NCBI GenBank assembly: GCA_964654355.1
Contig: CAZZIQ010000014.1
Coordinates: 1-27,319 of the forward strand
Direction of reading: 5' to 3'
Length of the DNA: 27,319 nt
From: CAZZIQ01 sp964654355
GTDB lineage: Bacteria; Pseudomonadota; Gammaproteobacteria; GCF-002020875
This document shows positions 1-7,871 of this stretch, piece after piece. The position numbers were made by a program, and so were the translations under genes. Each line of letters starts with the position of its first letter. Within the stretch, counting starts at the first letter, position 1. A model generated the notes under the pieces. The model had not been told where the DNA came from and searched no databases. It was given only the letters and a program-made list of their open reading frames with translations.

Positions 1-589
1 GCGGTATTGTCGTTTTCGGGGTATTTCGTGTCAATTCCGGCGCAGAAAAGATCTCAGCGGTCGCAACCGAAACCGGCGGGCAAATCACCACAAAAAGCGC
101 TTCTGGCAAATCCAATGGGGTCAGGGCTTCGCCAACACCCTCGGCCCAGGCCGAATGCCCACGCACGAATACCGGCACATCGGCCCCCAGCGACAAGCCC
201 ATTTGAGCCAGTCGATCAACCGAAAACCCACAGTCCCACAAGGCATTCAGCGCCACCAAGGTGGTCGCTGCATCCGAACTGCCGCCTCCCAAACCGCCGC
301 CCATCGGCAAGGTTTTGTGTAAAAAAATGTCCACACCCTGCGCAGAACCGCTCTCGGCCTGCAAAGCCTTCGCCGCACGCACGACCAGATCCTGCTCCAT
401 CGGCACCCCGGGGATTTCTGGCTGGCGCGTAATTTGTCCGTCCGCGCGCACGACAAAATCAAGCATGTCGCCACGGTCAAGCAGCTGAAACACCATTTGT
501 AGCTCGTGATAGCCGTCTGCGCGCCGACCGATCACGTGCAAAAACAAATTGAGCTTGGCGGGTGCCGGCCACTCCATCGAGCGCTTCAT
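1..589 (-). CDS. ispE: 4-diphosphocytidyl-2-C-methyl-D-erythritol kinase (partial, C-terminus outside window)
   Basis: GHMP-family kinase that phosphorylates the 2-hydroxyl of CDP-methylerythritol in the cytoplasmic MEP pathway to isopentenyl diphosphate. Read on the minus strand, the protein begins MKRSMEWPAPAKLNLFLHV, with the family's N-terminal PAPAKLNLFL segment holding the catalytic lysine. The glycine/serine-rich ATP loop LPMGGGLGGGSSDAA follows at about residues 92-106, then GADVPVFV with the catalytic aspartate, and a TPK-type segment just before the window edge. About 196 residues are visible; the family is about 280-290 long, so the last third is missing. The start ATG overlaps the lolB stop as ATGA and has a GGAAG ribosome site. 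A second in-frame ATG at 577 is possible. In related genomes prs follows; it cannot be seen here. Confidence 0.95.
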   Translation of the reverse strand, partial: MKRSMEWPAPAKLNLFLHVIGRRADGYHELQMVFQLLDRGDMLDFVVRADGQITRQPEIPGVPMEQDLVVRAAKALQAESGSAQGVDIFLHKTLPMGGGLGGGSSDAATTLVALNALWDCGFSVDRLAQMGLSLGADVPVFVRGHSAWAEGVGEALTPLDLPEALFVVICPPVSVATAEIFSAPELTRNTPKTTIP

Positions 590-1263
590 GCCGCTTCCAA
601 CTGCCAGCGCAGACCTGCAAATTCCAACACCACCACCGTGGAATCATCCAACGGTGTCAAACGTAACCGTTTAGGCAACCCCGACGTTTCATCACGCTGC
701 ACCACTTCAATACGCCATCCGGATTGCTCAAACGCCAACAAATCACCTTGCATGTCGATGCGACGGTTATACGTAGCCACATCTGTGAGAGGCAAAGCAC
801 GAATCCAGCTCTGTAGATTTGAAATCGGCCAATTCAAACCCAAGCGTTGTTGGAGCAAGACCTCGGGAGAAGCCGCATGCCGTTCTTCGCCATCGACCCA
901 CAACACACTTTCATTAGCAGATACAGCAAGACGCATTGCGCCCGCACCCAAACCGCCCTGCACTCGCAACTCAAGCTCGGATGGATTGTGTTGCTGCCAA
1001 TGAATGCGCGCCGAGGTGTAACGCTCAGGTTCTTGAATGGCGAGCGTACCGCGCAAGGTCCACTGCTGGAGTTGCGCATGCGCTTGCAAACGCACTTGTG
1101 CTGCGGCGAGCAGCGCAGGATCCAAGGATTCCGTGGCAACCTGAAGACGGGAGAGTGCGGCACATCCGTTCAACAGCAAGGCCGATGTCAGCATCCCAGC
1201 AAAAACACGCACACGATGCGCACTAAAGACGCGCCGCATCGTTTTATTGCGCACGAATGGCAT
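586..1263 (-). CDS. lolB: Outer-membrane lipoprotein receptor LolB
   Basis: LolB accepts lipoproteins from the periplasmic chaperone LolA and inserts them into the inner leaflet of the outer membrane. The protein has a basic, hydrophobic N-terminus ending in a lipobox (LLNGC), so it is itself a lipoprotein. The LolB-type core follows: WTLRGTLAIQ, a W-rich strand and the GLNWPISNLQSWIRALP segment. Length is 225 residues from this start, near the 200-210 usual for the family. The start at 1263 has GGAAG about nine bases upstream but overlaps the TPR gene's end by 20 bases. An ATG at 1239 gives a more typical signal peptide but has no visible ribosome site. The stop overlaps the ispE start, suggesting translational coupling. 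Confidence 0.93.
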   Translation of the reverse strand: MPFVRNKTMRRVFSAHRVRVFAGMLTSALLLNGCAALSRLQVATESLDPALLAAAQVRLQAHAQLQQWTLRGTLAIQEPERYTSARIHWQQHNPSELELRVQGGLGAGAMRLAVSANESVLWVDGEERHAASPEVLLQQRLGLNWPISNLQSWIRALPLTDVATYNRRIDMQGDLLAFEQSGWRIEVVQRDETSGLPKRLRLTPLDDSTVVVLEFAGLRWQLEAA

Positions 1264-3160
1264 CTGTCGAGACTTCCGGCGATTGCTGCGACGACGCAGG
1301 CCCCACCAGCAGACGATCTACCGCAACTGCAAAGCGCTGCAGGGTTTCAAGCAAGACCGTTTGTTGCGGATTTTCAGCATAGGCTTGTGCCCAAATCGCC
1401 AAAGCCTCGTCTCGACGTTGCAGCTGCCACAACACTTCACCGAGATGTGCGCCGGCTTCAGCATCCACTTTTTTTGCCCACGCCCGCTGCAAATAACCCA
1501 ATGCCTGATCAAGTTCACCTAAGCGGTACTGTGCCCAGCCCATACTATCGAGCACATAGAAATCATCGGGCTTGAGCGCCAAGGCACGCTCTAAATAAGC
1601 CACCGCCTCATTCACCTGCGCTGGCAAGCGATCGGCCAAGGTATAACCCAGCGCGTTCAGTGCGTGGTAATGCTCTGGGTCTTGCACAAGTACCGCCTTC
1701 AAGTCGGCCTGCATCGCGTCTAACTGATCTAAGCGCTCATAGGCCATCGCGCGCGCATAACGCGCATCAATACCCGCTTCGGAATCGGCTGCTACCGCAT
1801 CAATCAACACAGTAAAAATCTCGACCGCTTCCGCATAGCGCTCTGCATCGGTGAGCAACGCGCCGCGCAATTGCAGAATGCGCGCCTCACTTGGCAGGTT
1901 TTCTTCCAGCCCATCCAATACACCCAAGGCCGCATCGAGCGATTCATCTGCGAGCAATACCGCCATGCGCAGACGTGCGGTCAGATAGTTTTCATGCCCA
2001 ACCGGAACCACAGCGTAATGTGACAGCGCGGCCTCAGGGTTTTTGCGTATATCTTCAAACTGCCCCAACAAGAAACTCGCTTCGGCGTAATGCCCTTCCT
2101 GCTCGCGCAGCTGCAAAAACAGCGTCTCGGCTTCCGCATAACTCTCGGCTTCTTGTAACAACAGCGCATAGGCGCGCAGCACCGTTGGGTTCGCAGGCTG
2201 CAAGGCATAGGCCTGAGCGAAAATATCACGCGCTCCCGCACGATCGCCGGCGCGTACACGCAGACGCCCCAGCTCCATCTGTAGCTCAAATACATCCTCA
2301 GCTGCTGCCAAACGCACAATCGCGTCACGCAATACTTGATCGGCTTGTTCGCGTTGCTGGGTGTCCCACAACATGCGTGAACGCAACACAATCAACGGGA
2401 TCGCATCCGGCTGCTCACGCAACAATTGATCGAGGCGACGCTGACCTTCTTCGAGATCACCATGCAACACCGGCCAACGCGCCCAGCTGAGCTGGGCATG
2501 AATGTCTGCGGGGTAGCGCTGGCGTAGGCGCGCAAGCATGGCATCGCCCCGCTTGGCCTCTGGGTCGCGCGGCATAAAGCCAAGAATCTGATTCCAGATG
2601 CTTTCGCGTTCGGCTTGAGGATCCAGCGCAAGCCATTCGACCAGATCTTGCTCAGCCGCCTCGGCCTCATCGGCGCGCAACCGCAGCAAGGCGCGCAAGC
2701 GCAACGCCTCCTCAAGCTCAGCGCGCTCACGTCCAGCCTCGCCTCGTCCATGCTCGGGCCGACCGAGCTCAACCCACAACATCAATCCTGGATAAATCAG
2801 ATCGTTGGCATTGGCATGCACGGCGTAACGCGTACCACGAATGGCTGCGGCCACATCCCCAGAGAGCTTGGCTGCACGCAAATAAAGCAACGATGCCGCA
2901 CGTAGATCTTTGCGTTGCGCGGCCAGCTCGGCTTGCATCACCGCAAAAATCGCCTCGGCATGAGCCAGATCTGGATCGACTGGCGTAAAACGCAGCCCTG
3001 CTGCTGGATCTGCGCCAACCACCGCATCGGCTCCTGCAGGCATCTCGTCCACCTGCATAGGCGCTGAGACGGGACCGTTCGCCGTCGCGCAGCCCTGCAA
3101 GGTGGCCGCAAGCAAGGCTGCACAAGCCGCGCGCAAGCGATTCGAGAAAATGGAATTCAT
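1244..3160 (-). CDS. Tetratricopeptide-repeat lipoprotein upstream of lolB
   Basis: This 638-residue protein begins with a short signal peptide and a lipobox (LQGC, lipidated Cys24), so it should be anchored in the outer or inner membrane facing the periplasm. The rest is mostly helical TPR-like repeats from about residue 60 to 600. The clearest are near the C-terminus, such as ALNALGYTLADRL and the VLDSMGWAQYRLGELDQAL unit, which match the TPR consensus. TPR proteins are scaffolds and no catalytic motif is visible. The same arrangement (large TPR lipoprotein, lolB, ispE, facing hemA) is familiar from Pseudomonas and betaproteobacteria, where the TPR protein's role is not well defined. A link to lipoprotein sorting is inferred from context only. 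Confidence 0.85.
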   Translation of the reverse strand: MNSIFSNRLRAACAALLAATLQGCATANGPVSAPMQVDEMPAGADAVVGADPAAGLRFTPVDPDLAHAEAIFAVMQAELAAQRKDLRAASLLYLRAAKLSGDVAAAIRGTRYAVHANANDLIYPGLMLWVELGRPEHGRGEAGRERAELEEALRLRALLRLRADEAEAAEQDLVEWLALDPQAERESIWNQILGFMPRDPEAKRGDAMLARLRQRYPADIHAQLSWARWPVLHGDLEEGQRRLDQLLREQPDAIPLIVLRSRMLWDTQQREQADQVLRDAIVRLAAAEDVFELQMELGRLRVRAGDRAGARDIFAQAYALQPANPTVLRAYALLLQEAESYAEAETLFLQLREQEGHYAEASFLLGQFEDIRKNPEAALSHYAVVPVGHENYLTARLRMAVLLADESLDAALGVLDGLEENLPSEARILQLRGALLTDAERYAEAVEIFTVLIDAVAADSEAGIDARYARAMAYERLDQLDAMQADLKAVLVQDPEHYHALNALGYTLADRLPAQVNEAVAYLERALALKPDDFYVLDSMGWAQYRLGELDQALGYLQRAWAKKVDAEAGAHLGEVLWQLQRRDEALAIWAQAYAENPQQTVLLETLQRFAVAVDRLLVGPASSQQSPEVSTDAIRAQ

Positions 3161-3370
3161 GCCCGCATTGTAGCCACGGAAGGTGGCCGGCTGCGCTTCC
3201 TGGGAGGCTTCTTATCAGGCCCTCTTTCAAACCCTATACGCAGCGCCGTCCTTGTCTGCGCCTCTTGCATCGCTGAGAATGCCCGGCTACCCCAAAAAAT
3301 TAATCCTCCACGACTCTCGATGGCCCGCCCGGCTTTGCCGCGCGGCCCGTATGGAAGCCCAACGACCGCC
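3161..3370. promoter_or_regulatory. Divergent intergenic region between the TPR-lolB-ispE and hemA-prfA-prmC operons
   Basis: This 210-base gap lies between two genes read away from each other, so both operons must have their promoters here or inside the neighbouring gene. I looked for sigma-70 boxes and for operator-like inverted repeats and saw none that I would defend. The A/T-rich stretch CCCAAAAAATTAATCC at about 3292-3307 is the only conspicuous departure from the local GC-rich composition. Open reading extends upstream of hemA in frame to 3320, but homology starts at 3371. Confidence 0.5.
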
Positions 3371-4693
3371 ATGGCCCTGCTCGCATTCGGCATTAACCAC
3401 AAAACCGCTCCGGTCGATATCCGGGAGCGGGTGGCGTTTGCCCCCGAGCGCATGGGAGAGGCTCTTTCCGAGCTGACTGCGGACGGTCAGGTCGATGAAG
3501 CAGTCATCCTCTCTACCTGCAACCGCACCGAGATCTATTGCAATGTGCTCGGTGGCAAGCGCGCCGCAGTTGAATCCTGGCTCAGCCGCTTCCACAACAT
3601 CCCCCAAAAAGAGTTGGGCGCATTCGTCTATGCCCACAGCCAAGAGGCCGCGATCCAGCACGTGTTGCGCGTCGCCAGCGGGCTCGACTCGCTCGTCTTG
3701 GGCGAGCCGCAAATCTTGGGGCAAATGAAAACGGCATTTGCGACTGCACAAGACGCCGGCACCATCGGCAAACTGCTGAATCGTTTGTTTCAGCACACCT
3801 TCATGGTGGCGAAACAAGTGCGCACGGATACGGCGATTGGCTCCAGCCCAGTTTCAGTAGCGTTCGCTGCGGTGAGTCTCGCTCGTCAGATCTTTGGCGA
3901 TCTCAAACAATCGACGGTCTTGCTGATCGGGGCAGGCGAAACCATTGAACTTACCGCACGCCATCTCCATGAGAACGGCATCGGCCGCATGATCGTTGCG
4001 AACCGCACGGTTGAGCGTGCGCATCAACTCGCCAATGAATTCCATGGCTATGCGATCGCGCTGCAAGACATCCCGGAACATCTGCCCGAAGCGGATATCG
4101 TGATTTCTTCAACCGCCAGTCCGCTGCCAATTCTGGGTAAGGGCGCGGTGGAATCTGCATTGCGTCGACGCAAGCATCGCCCAATGTTCATGGTGGACAT
4201 CGCCGTACCGCGCGATATCGAAGCGGAAGTTGCAGATTTGGAAGACGTCTATCTCTATACCGTAGACGACTTACGTGAAGTTATTGAAGAAAATGTGCGC
4301 TCACGCCGTGAAGCCGCAATGCAAGCCGAAGAGATCGTAGAAACCCAAGCCTCACATTTTATGGATTGGTTACGCGCACAAGATGCGGTAGATGTCATTC
4401 GCGTCTTCCGCAGCCAAGCCGATCAATTACGCGATGAAATGCTGGAAAAAGCCCGTGCTATGTTAAGCGCCGGACAAGAAGCCGATCACGTACTGGAAGT
4501 CTTAGCCACTCAGCTCACAAATAAACTGACCCACCAGCCCTGCGTGCAATTGCGGGAAGCCGCAACCCGCGAAGATCGACAGACCCTCGAACTAGCACGC
4601 AGCTTCTATGGTCTACACAACGACACATCAGACACCGAGGACAGTGCTGCTGAGGCAAACGCATCCTCCGATGCCTCGCGTTCCGCGTCTTAA
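3371..4693 (+). CDS. hemA: Glutamyl-tRNA reductase
   Basis: Catalyses NADPH-dependent reduction of glutamyl-tRNA(Glu) to glutamate-1-semialdehyde, the first committed step of tetrapyrrole synthesis by the C5 route. The start at 3371 gives MALLAFGINHKTAPVDIRER, which aligns from residue 1 with known HemA proteins. An in-frame extension to 3320 has no family similarity. The catalytic cysteine is Cys50 in STCNRTEIYC. The substrate-binding region GLDSLVLGEPQILGQ and the NADPH-binding LLIGAGE follow, then a helical dimerisation domain. Length is 440 residues, slightly above the usual 415-430. The extra length is a low-complexity Ser/Ala/Glu/Asp tail. prfA starts six bases after the stop, so the two are almost certainly co-transcribed. 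Confidence 0.97.
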   Translation: MALLAFGINHKTAPVDIRERVAFAPERMGEALSELTADGQVDEAVILSTCNRTEIYCNVLGGKRAAVESWLSRFHNIPQKELGAFVYAHSQEAAIQHVLRVASGLDSLVLGEPQILGQMKTAFATAQDAGTIGKLLNRLFQHTFMVAKQVRTDTAIGSSPVSVAFAAVSLARQIFGDLKQSTVLLIGAGETIELTARHLHENGIGRMIVANRTVERAHQLANEFHGYAIALQDIPEHLPEADIVISSTASPLPILGKGAVESALRRRKHRPMFMVDIAVPRDIEAEVADLEDVYLYTVDDLREVIEENVRSRREAAMQAEEIVETQASHFMDWLRAQDAVDVIRVFRSQADQLRDEMLEKARAMLSAGQEADHVLEVLATQLTNKLTHQPCVQLREAATREDRQTLELARSFYGLHNDTSDTEDSAAEANASSDASRSAS

Positions 4694-4699
4694 CACGGC

Positions 4700-5782
4700 A
4701 TGAAAACCAGTCTGCGCACTCGTCTCGAGGGCCTCGCCCAACGCCTAGAAGAGCTGAATGTGCTTCTAGCGGATCCTGAAACCGTGAGTCACACCGAGCG
4801 CTTCCGCGATCTTTCACGCGAACATGCACAACTCACGCCCGTGGTCGAAACCTGGAACGCCTATCTGCATTCCGAAGCCGATGCCGCGACCGCACGCGAA
4901 ATGTTGCGTGAGAGCGATTCCGAATTAAAAACCTTAGCAGAAGAAGAGTTGGCTGACGCAGAAGCACGTCATGAAAAGCTGGAAGCCGAACTGCAAATTC
5001 TGTTGCTGCCAAAAGACCCGAACGACACCAGTAATGTATTCCTTGAAATTCGAGCCGGCACAGGCGGCGATGAAGCTGCAATTTTTGCTGGCGACCTGTT
5101 CCGCATGTATGCCCGCTATGCGGAAGAACAAAACTGGCGCGTCGAGATCCTTAGCGAAAGCGAGGGTGAGCATGGCGGCTACAAGGAGATCATTGCACGT
5201 CTGATTGGCGATGGTGTGTACTCGCGCCTAAAGTTTGAATCAGGTGCGCATCGCGTACAGCGCGTACCCGCTACCGAAGCACAAGGCCGCATTCACACCT
5301 CGGCTGCAACCGTGGCGGTCCTGCCTGAAGTCGAACAAGTCGAATCTGTAGATATCAATCCCGCCGACCTGAAGGTCGACACCTATCGTGCATCCGGTGC
5401 CGGCGGCCAGCACGTTAACAAAACCGACTCTGCAATTCGCATCACCCACTTGCCCACGGGCATCGTGGTGGAATGCCAAGAAGAACGCTCGCAGCATAAA
5501 AATCGGGCCAAGGCGATGTCCCTGCTTGCCTCGCGTATGCTTGCTCAAAAACAAGAAAAACAACAAAAAGAACAAGCGGCAGAGCGCAAAAGCCTGGTTG
5601 GCAGCGGCGATCGCTCCGAGCGCATCCGCACGTATAACTTCCCGCAAGGGCGTATGACTGACCATCGCATTAACCTGACGCTGTACAAACTCGAGGACAT
5701 TCTTGAAGGCCACCTCGACAGCGTGATTGAACCGTTGGTTCAGGAACATCAGGCCGAACAACTCGCGGCACTAGGCCATTAA
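4700..5782 (+). CDS. prfA: Peptide chain release factor 1
   Basis: RF1 recognises UAA and UAG in the ribosomal A site and triggers hydrolysis of peptidyl-tRNA. The 360-residue length is exactly that of the family. The stop-codon-reading tripeptide PAT is at residues 190-192, which marks RF1 rather than RF2 (SPF). The catalytic GGQ is at 235-237 inside GAGGQHVNKTDSA. The conserved ECQEERSQHKNRAKA segment follows. The start is six bases after hemA. The GGQ glutamine is the methylation target of PrmC, encoded next, so substrate and modifying enzyme are neighbours. Confidence 0.98.
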   Translation: MKTSLRTRLEGLAQRLEELNVLLADPETVSHTERFRDLSREHAQLTPVVETWNAYLHSEADAATAREMLRESDSELKTLAEEELADAEARHEKLEAELQILLLPKDPNDTSNVFLEIRAGTGGDEAAIFAGDLFRMYARYAEEQNWRVEILSESEGEHGGYKEIIARLIGDGVYSRLKFESGAHRVQRVPATEAQGRIHTSAATVAVLPEVEQVESVDINPADLKVDTYRASGAGGQHVNKTDSAIRITHLPTGIVVECQEERSQHKNRAKAMSLLASRMLAQKQEKQQKEQAAERKSLVGSGDRSERIRTYNFPQGRMTDHRINLTLYKLEDILEGHLDSVIEPLVQEHQAEQLAALGH

Positions 5783-5892
5783 CGTCATTACTCTGTCATT
5801 AATCAGCCATTCACGCGTCCGCGCTGCGGCACTCTTTGGCAGTTTTTTGGTCTATCCGGCAAACTGAACAAAAAAAAGCAGGAGCCCATTCT

Positions 5893-6774
5893 ATGTCCGC
5901 GCAAATCAATACCCCATCCATCGCCGTACTGCTTGACTATGGTCGCCAAAAATTAGGCGCCACACTCAGCAATGATCCGCATGCCGATCCCGCATTGGAT
6001 AGCGAAATCTTGCTGGCCCACTACGCTCACCTCAGTCGCGCCGATTTGCATGCCAAGCCCGAGTTTGAAGTGGATCACCTCAAGGCCTTTCACTACTGCA
6101 CTGCGATCGAACAGCGTGCAATCGGAACCCCTGTTGCGTACCTACTGAATAGCGCCGGCTTTCATGCGCTGGAGTTGTTCATTACTCCAGACGTTCTGAT
6201 TCCTCGCCCCGAAACCGAACTCTTGGTCGACTGGGCACTGGAATGTGCAAAACACGACGCCATGATTCTTGATCTCGGCACTGGCTCGGGTGCCATCGCA
6301 CTTTCCACCGCCAATGCACTACCCAACGCACAAATCATTGCCACCGACCAATCCTTGAATATCTTGGATGTCGCCGATCGAAACGCAGAAAAATATGGCT
6401 ATAACGGTCGTGTGCGCTTTCTTGAAGGCTCTTGGTATGAAGCGCTTGCACAAGACCCCGAAATCGGCCGTTTCGATTTGATTGTGAGCAATCCGCCCTA
6501 CATTGCCGAAAACGATCCCCACCTCGAACAAGGGGATGTCATGCATGAACCCAAGCTGGCGCTGGTTTCTGGCCCGGATGGTCTCGATGCGCTGCGCACC
6601 ATCATTGCCGGCGCACCACAACGCCTGCACGCAGGAGGCTGGCTGCTGGTCGAGCATGGCTATGATCAAGAGGCCGCCGTGCAAGAACTGTTCCAACAAG
6701 CCGGTTTTGAGCAGATCACCACCCGCAAGGACCTCAACGGACACCCTCGCGTCACCGGCGGCCAACACCCCTAA
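5893..6774 (+). CDS. prmC: Peptide chain release factor N5-glutamine methyltransferase
   Basis: PrmC (HemK) transfers a methyl group from S-adenosylmethionine to the side-chain nitrogen of the GGQ glutamine in RF1 and RF2. The protein has the helical N-terminal substrate domain, the family signature PRPETELLVDWAL, SAM motif I ILDLGTGSG (about residues 125-133) and the glutamine-binding NPPY at 200-203. Length is 293 residues. The start at 5893 is chosen because a good ribosome site (AGGAG) lies nine bases upstream. An in-frame ATG at 5836 would add 19 residues of non-conserved sequence. The 110-base gap from prfA has A/T tracts and a weak CAGTTT/AAACTG repeat but no clear terminator. Confidence 0.96.
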   Translation: MSAQINTPSIAVLLDYGRQKLGATLSNDPHADPALDSEILLAHYAHLSRADLHAKPEFEVDHLKAFHYCTAIEQRAIGTPVAYLLNSAGFHALELFITPDVLIPRPETELLVDWALECAKHDAMILDLGTGSGAIALSTANALPNAQIIATDQSLNILDVADRNAEKYGYNGRVRFLEGSWYEALAQDPEIGRFDLIVSNPPYIAENDPHLEQGDVMHEPKLALVSGPDGLDALRTIIAGAPQRLHAGGWLLVEHGYDQEAAVQELFQQAGFEQITTRKDLNGHPRVTGGQHP

Positions 6775-6783
6775 CACACAACG

Positions 6784-6813
6784 CTAGCCAGCATCCTAAA
6801 ACCGGGCTAGGAT
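6784..6813 (+). promoter_or_regulatory. Two overlapping inverted repeats covering a ribosome binding site
   Basis: Between prmC and the next gene, CTAGCC (6784-6789) pairs with GGCTAG (6805-6810). ATCCTA (6793-6798) pairs with TAGGAT (6808-6813). The right arms share bases, so in RNA the two stems are mutually exclusive. The AGGA ribosome site of the gene starting at 6820 lies in the TAGGAT arm. Stems are only six pairs each, so regulation is possible but unproven. Confidence 0.4.
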
Positions 6814-6819
6814 CCAGCC

Positions 6820-7251
6820 ATGGATCAACTCCCGCGCGCCTGCGATTCGATCAGTCCCCGCGAAGCTATCAAGCGGCGCGAGATCGCGTTCAAGCTGAGT
6901 CATCCCGATCCTGAACAAGCACAAACTGCGGTTGAACTCTTACGCGACATTGAAGGCGTACAGAAGGTCAACCTCAAAGACCCGCAGCGGATTGAGCTGG
7001 AATACGACTTGCGTGTTATCAGTCTTGAACAAATCGAAGATGCCCTGCGGCATGTCGGCTTCAAGCTCGATAACAGTCTCTACTTCCGTCTGCTACGGGC
7101 TTTGTTCTATCACACCGAAGAATGTCAACGTGCGAACTGGGGTTGCGGACAATCCGGACCCAGTTGCCCACGTGAGGCCTTCGTTAATCGCTACCAGCGC
7201 ATACGCCACGCCAAGGATGAACGTCCCGAGCACTGGCGCCATTACCTCTAA
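6820..7251 (+). CDS. Small protein with HMA/ferredoxin-like fold and a cysteine-rich tail
   Basis: I do not recognise a named family. Residues 20-83 alternate strand and helix (EIAFKLSH, helix, GVQKVNLKDPQRIELEYD, helix, VGFKL), resembling the heavy-metal-associated ferredoxin-like fold. However, the CxxC metal loop is absent (SHPDPEQ stands there). The C-terminal third is basic and holds His98 and three cysteines at 102, 109 and 116, an even C-x6-C-x6-C spacing that could bind a metal or cluster. There is no signal peptide or membrane segment. The start has an AGGA ribosome site seven bases upstream. It is nine bases from the JAMM-protein gene and probably in the hemA-prfA-prmC operon. Confidence 0.75.
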   Translation: MDQLPRACDSISPREAIKRREIAFKLSHPDPEQAQTAVELLRDIEGVQKVNLKDPQRIELEYDLRVISLEQIEDALRHVGFKLDNSLYFRLLRALFYHTEECQRANWGCGQSGPSCPREAFVNRYQRIRHAKDERPEHWRHYL

Positions 7252-7260
7252 CCCCCCAGT

Positions 7261-7716
7261 ATGAATATGAGGACGCCGCCGGCATCAGGCCCGGTCTTGT
7301 TGCCACGCATGTTGGTCAATCGCGTCCTAACCCTGGCGCAAAGCAAATCTGAGGAAGAAATCTGCGGACTGATAGGCGCAGTCTTTGTGCAAGACCAGCT
7401 CCATCCCGAACAGGTCTGGCCGATCCGCAACGTCGCGCACGAACGCGGGCATTTGTTTCAAATGGACCCTACCGAGCAGATTGATGCCTTACGGCAGATG
7501 CGCGAACAGGGACGCGTACTCTTCGCGATTTATCATTCGCATCCGCACGCACCTGCCGTACCGAGCCAACGCGATGCCGATGAGGCCGCTTATCCCGACG
7601 CGCTCTACCTGATCATCTCACTGAACACCAAGGGCGTGTTGGAAATGCAGGGCTACCGACTGGATCCGTCGGAAAAGAAATTTCACTCGGTTGCACTGGA
7701 AGTGATTGAAGACTGA
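7261..7716 (+). CDS. JAMM/MPN+ (M67 family) metalloprotease-like protein
   Basis: The 151-residue protein carries a complete JAMM zinc motif: His92-x-His94-x7-Ser102-x2-Asp105. A candidate catalytic glutamate (Glu33) sits in EEEICGLIG near the N-terminus. In this family these residues hold a water-activating zinc and hydrolyse peptide or isopeptide bonds. Bacterial relatives process C-terminal extensions of ThiS/MoaD-like sulfur carriers, as in cysteine and quinolobactin synthesis. No MoaD- or ThiS-like gene is visible here and the neighbour's C-terminus lacks the GG end, so the substrate is unknown. In Pseudomonas, moeB follows prmC; finding a protease of the same sulfur-carrier world here is suggestive. 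An alternative start is the ATG at 7267. No strong ribosome site is seen. Confidence 0.88.
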   Translation: MNMRTPPASGPVLLPRMLVNRVLTLAQSKSEEEICGLIGAVFVQDQLHPEQVWPIRNVAHERGHLFQMDPTEQIDALRQMREQGRVLFAIYHSHPHAPAVPSQRDADEAAYPDALYLIISLNTKGVLEMQGYRLDPSEKKFHSVALEVIED

Positions 7717-7775
7717 ACCTCCCACACCGCAAAATCGCCGCAGTCTCTCCACGCGTTTGCACAAGCGGTGACCGC

Positions 7776-7871
7776 ATGAACGGTGAAATCTGGGTCTATG
7801 TCTTATTCACGATCGGATCGTTGTGTTTTTTGATCGGATCGCTATGGATGCTGTGGCTACGCTTCAGTTAA
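7776..7871 (+). CDS. Predicted 31-residue single-pass membrane protein
   Basis: A short frame from ATG 7776 to TAA 7869-7871 encodes MNGEIWVYVLFTIGSLCFLI followed by GSLWMLWLRFS. One strongly hydrophobic helix runs from about residue 5 to 28, with a basic C-terminal end. It is 59 bases downstream of the JAMM gene in the same direction. The ribosome site is weak (GCGGTG). Its stop overlaps the stop of ybiX on the other strand: bases 7868-7871 read TTAA on both strands and provide both terminators. No family is recognised. The hydrophobic pattern argues for a real gene, but chance cannot be excluded at this size. Confidence 0.45.
   Translation: MNGEIWVYVLFTIGSLCFLIGSLWMLWLRFS

Noticed and set aside
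847..1575. Plus-strand open frame of 242 codons across lolB and the TPR gene
   Set aside because: It is antisense to two well-supported genes, is rich in Pro/Arg/His as shadow frames are, and shows no domain.
3287..3817. Minus-strand open frame of 176 codons over the start of hemA
   Set aside because: It lies antisense to the conserved HemA N-terminus, including the catalytic Cys50 region, and has no recognisable domain.
5783..5892. Intrinsic terminator between prfA and prmC
   Set aside because: There are T- and A-tracts and a six-base CAGTTT/AAACTG repeat, but no GC-rich stem before the T run; prmC is normally co-transcribed with prfA.
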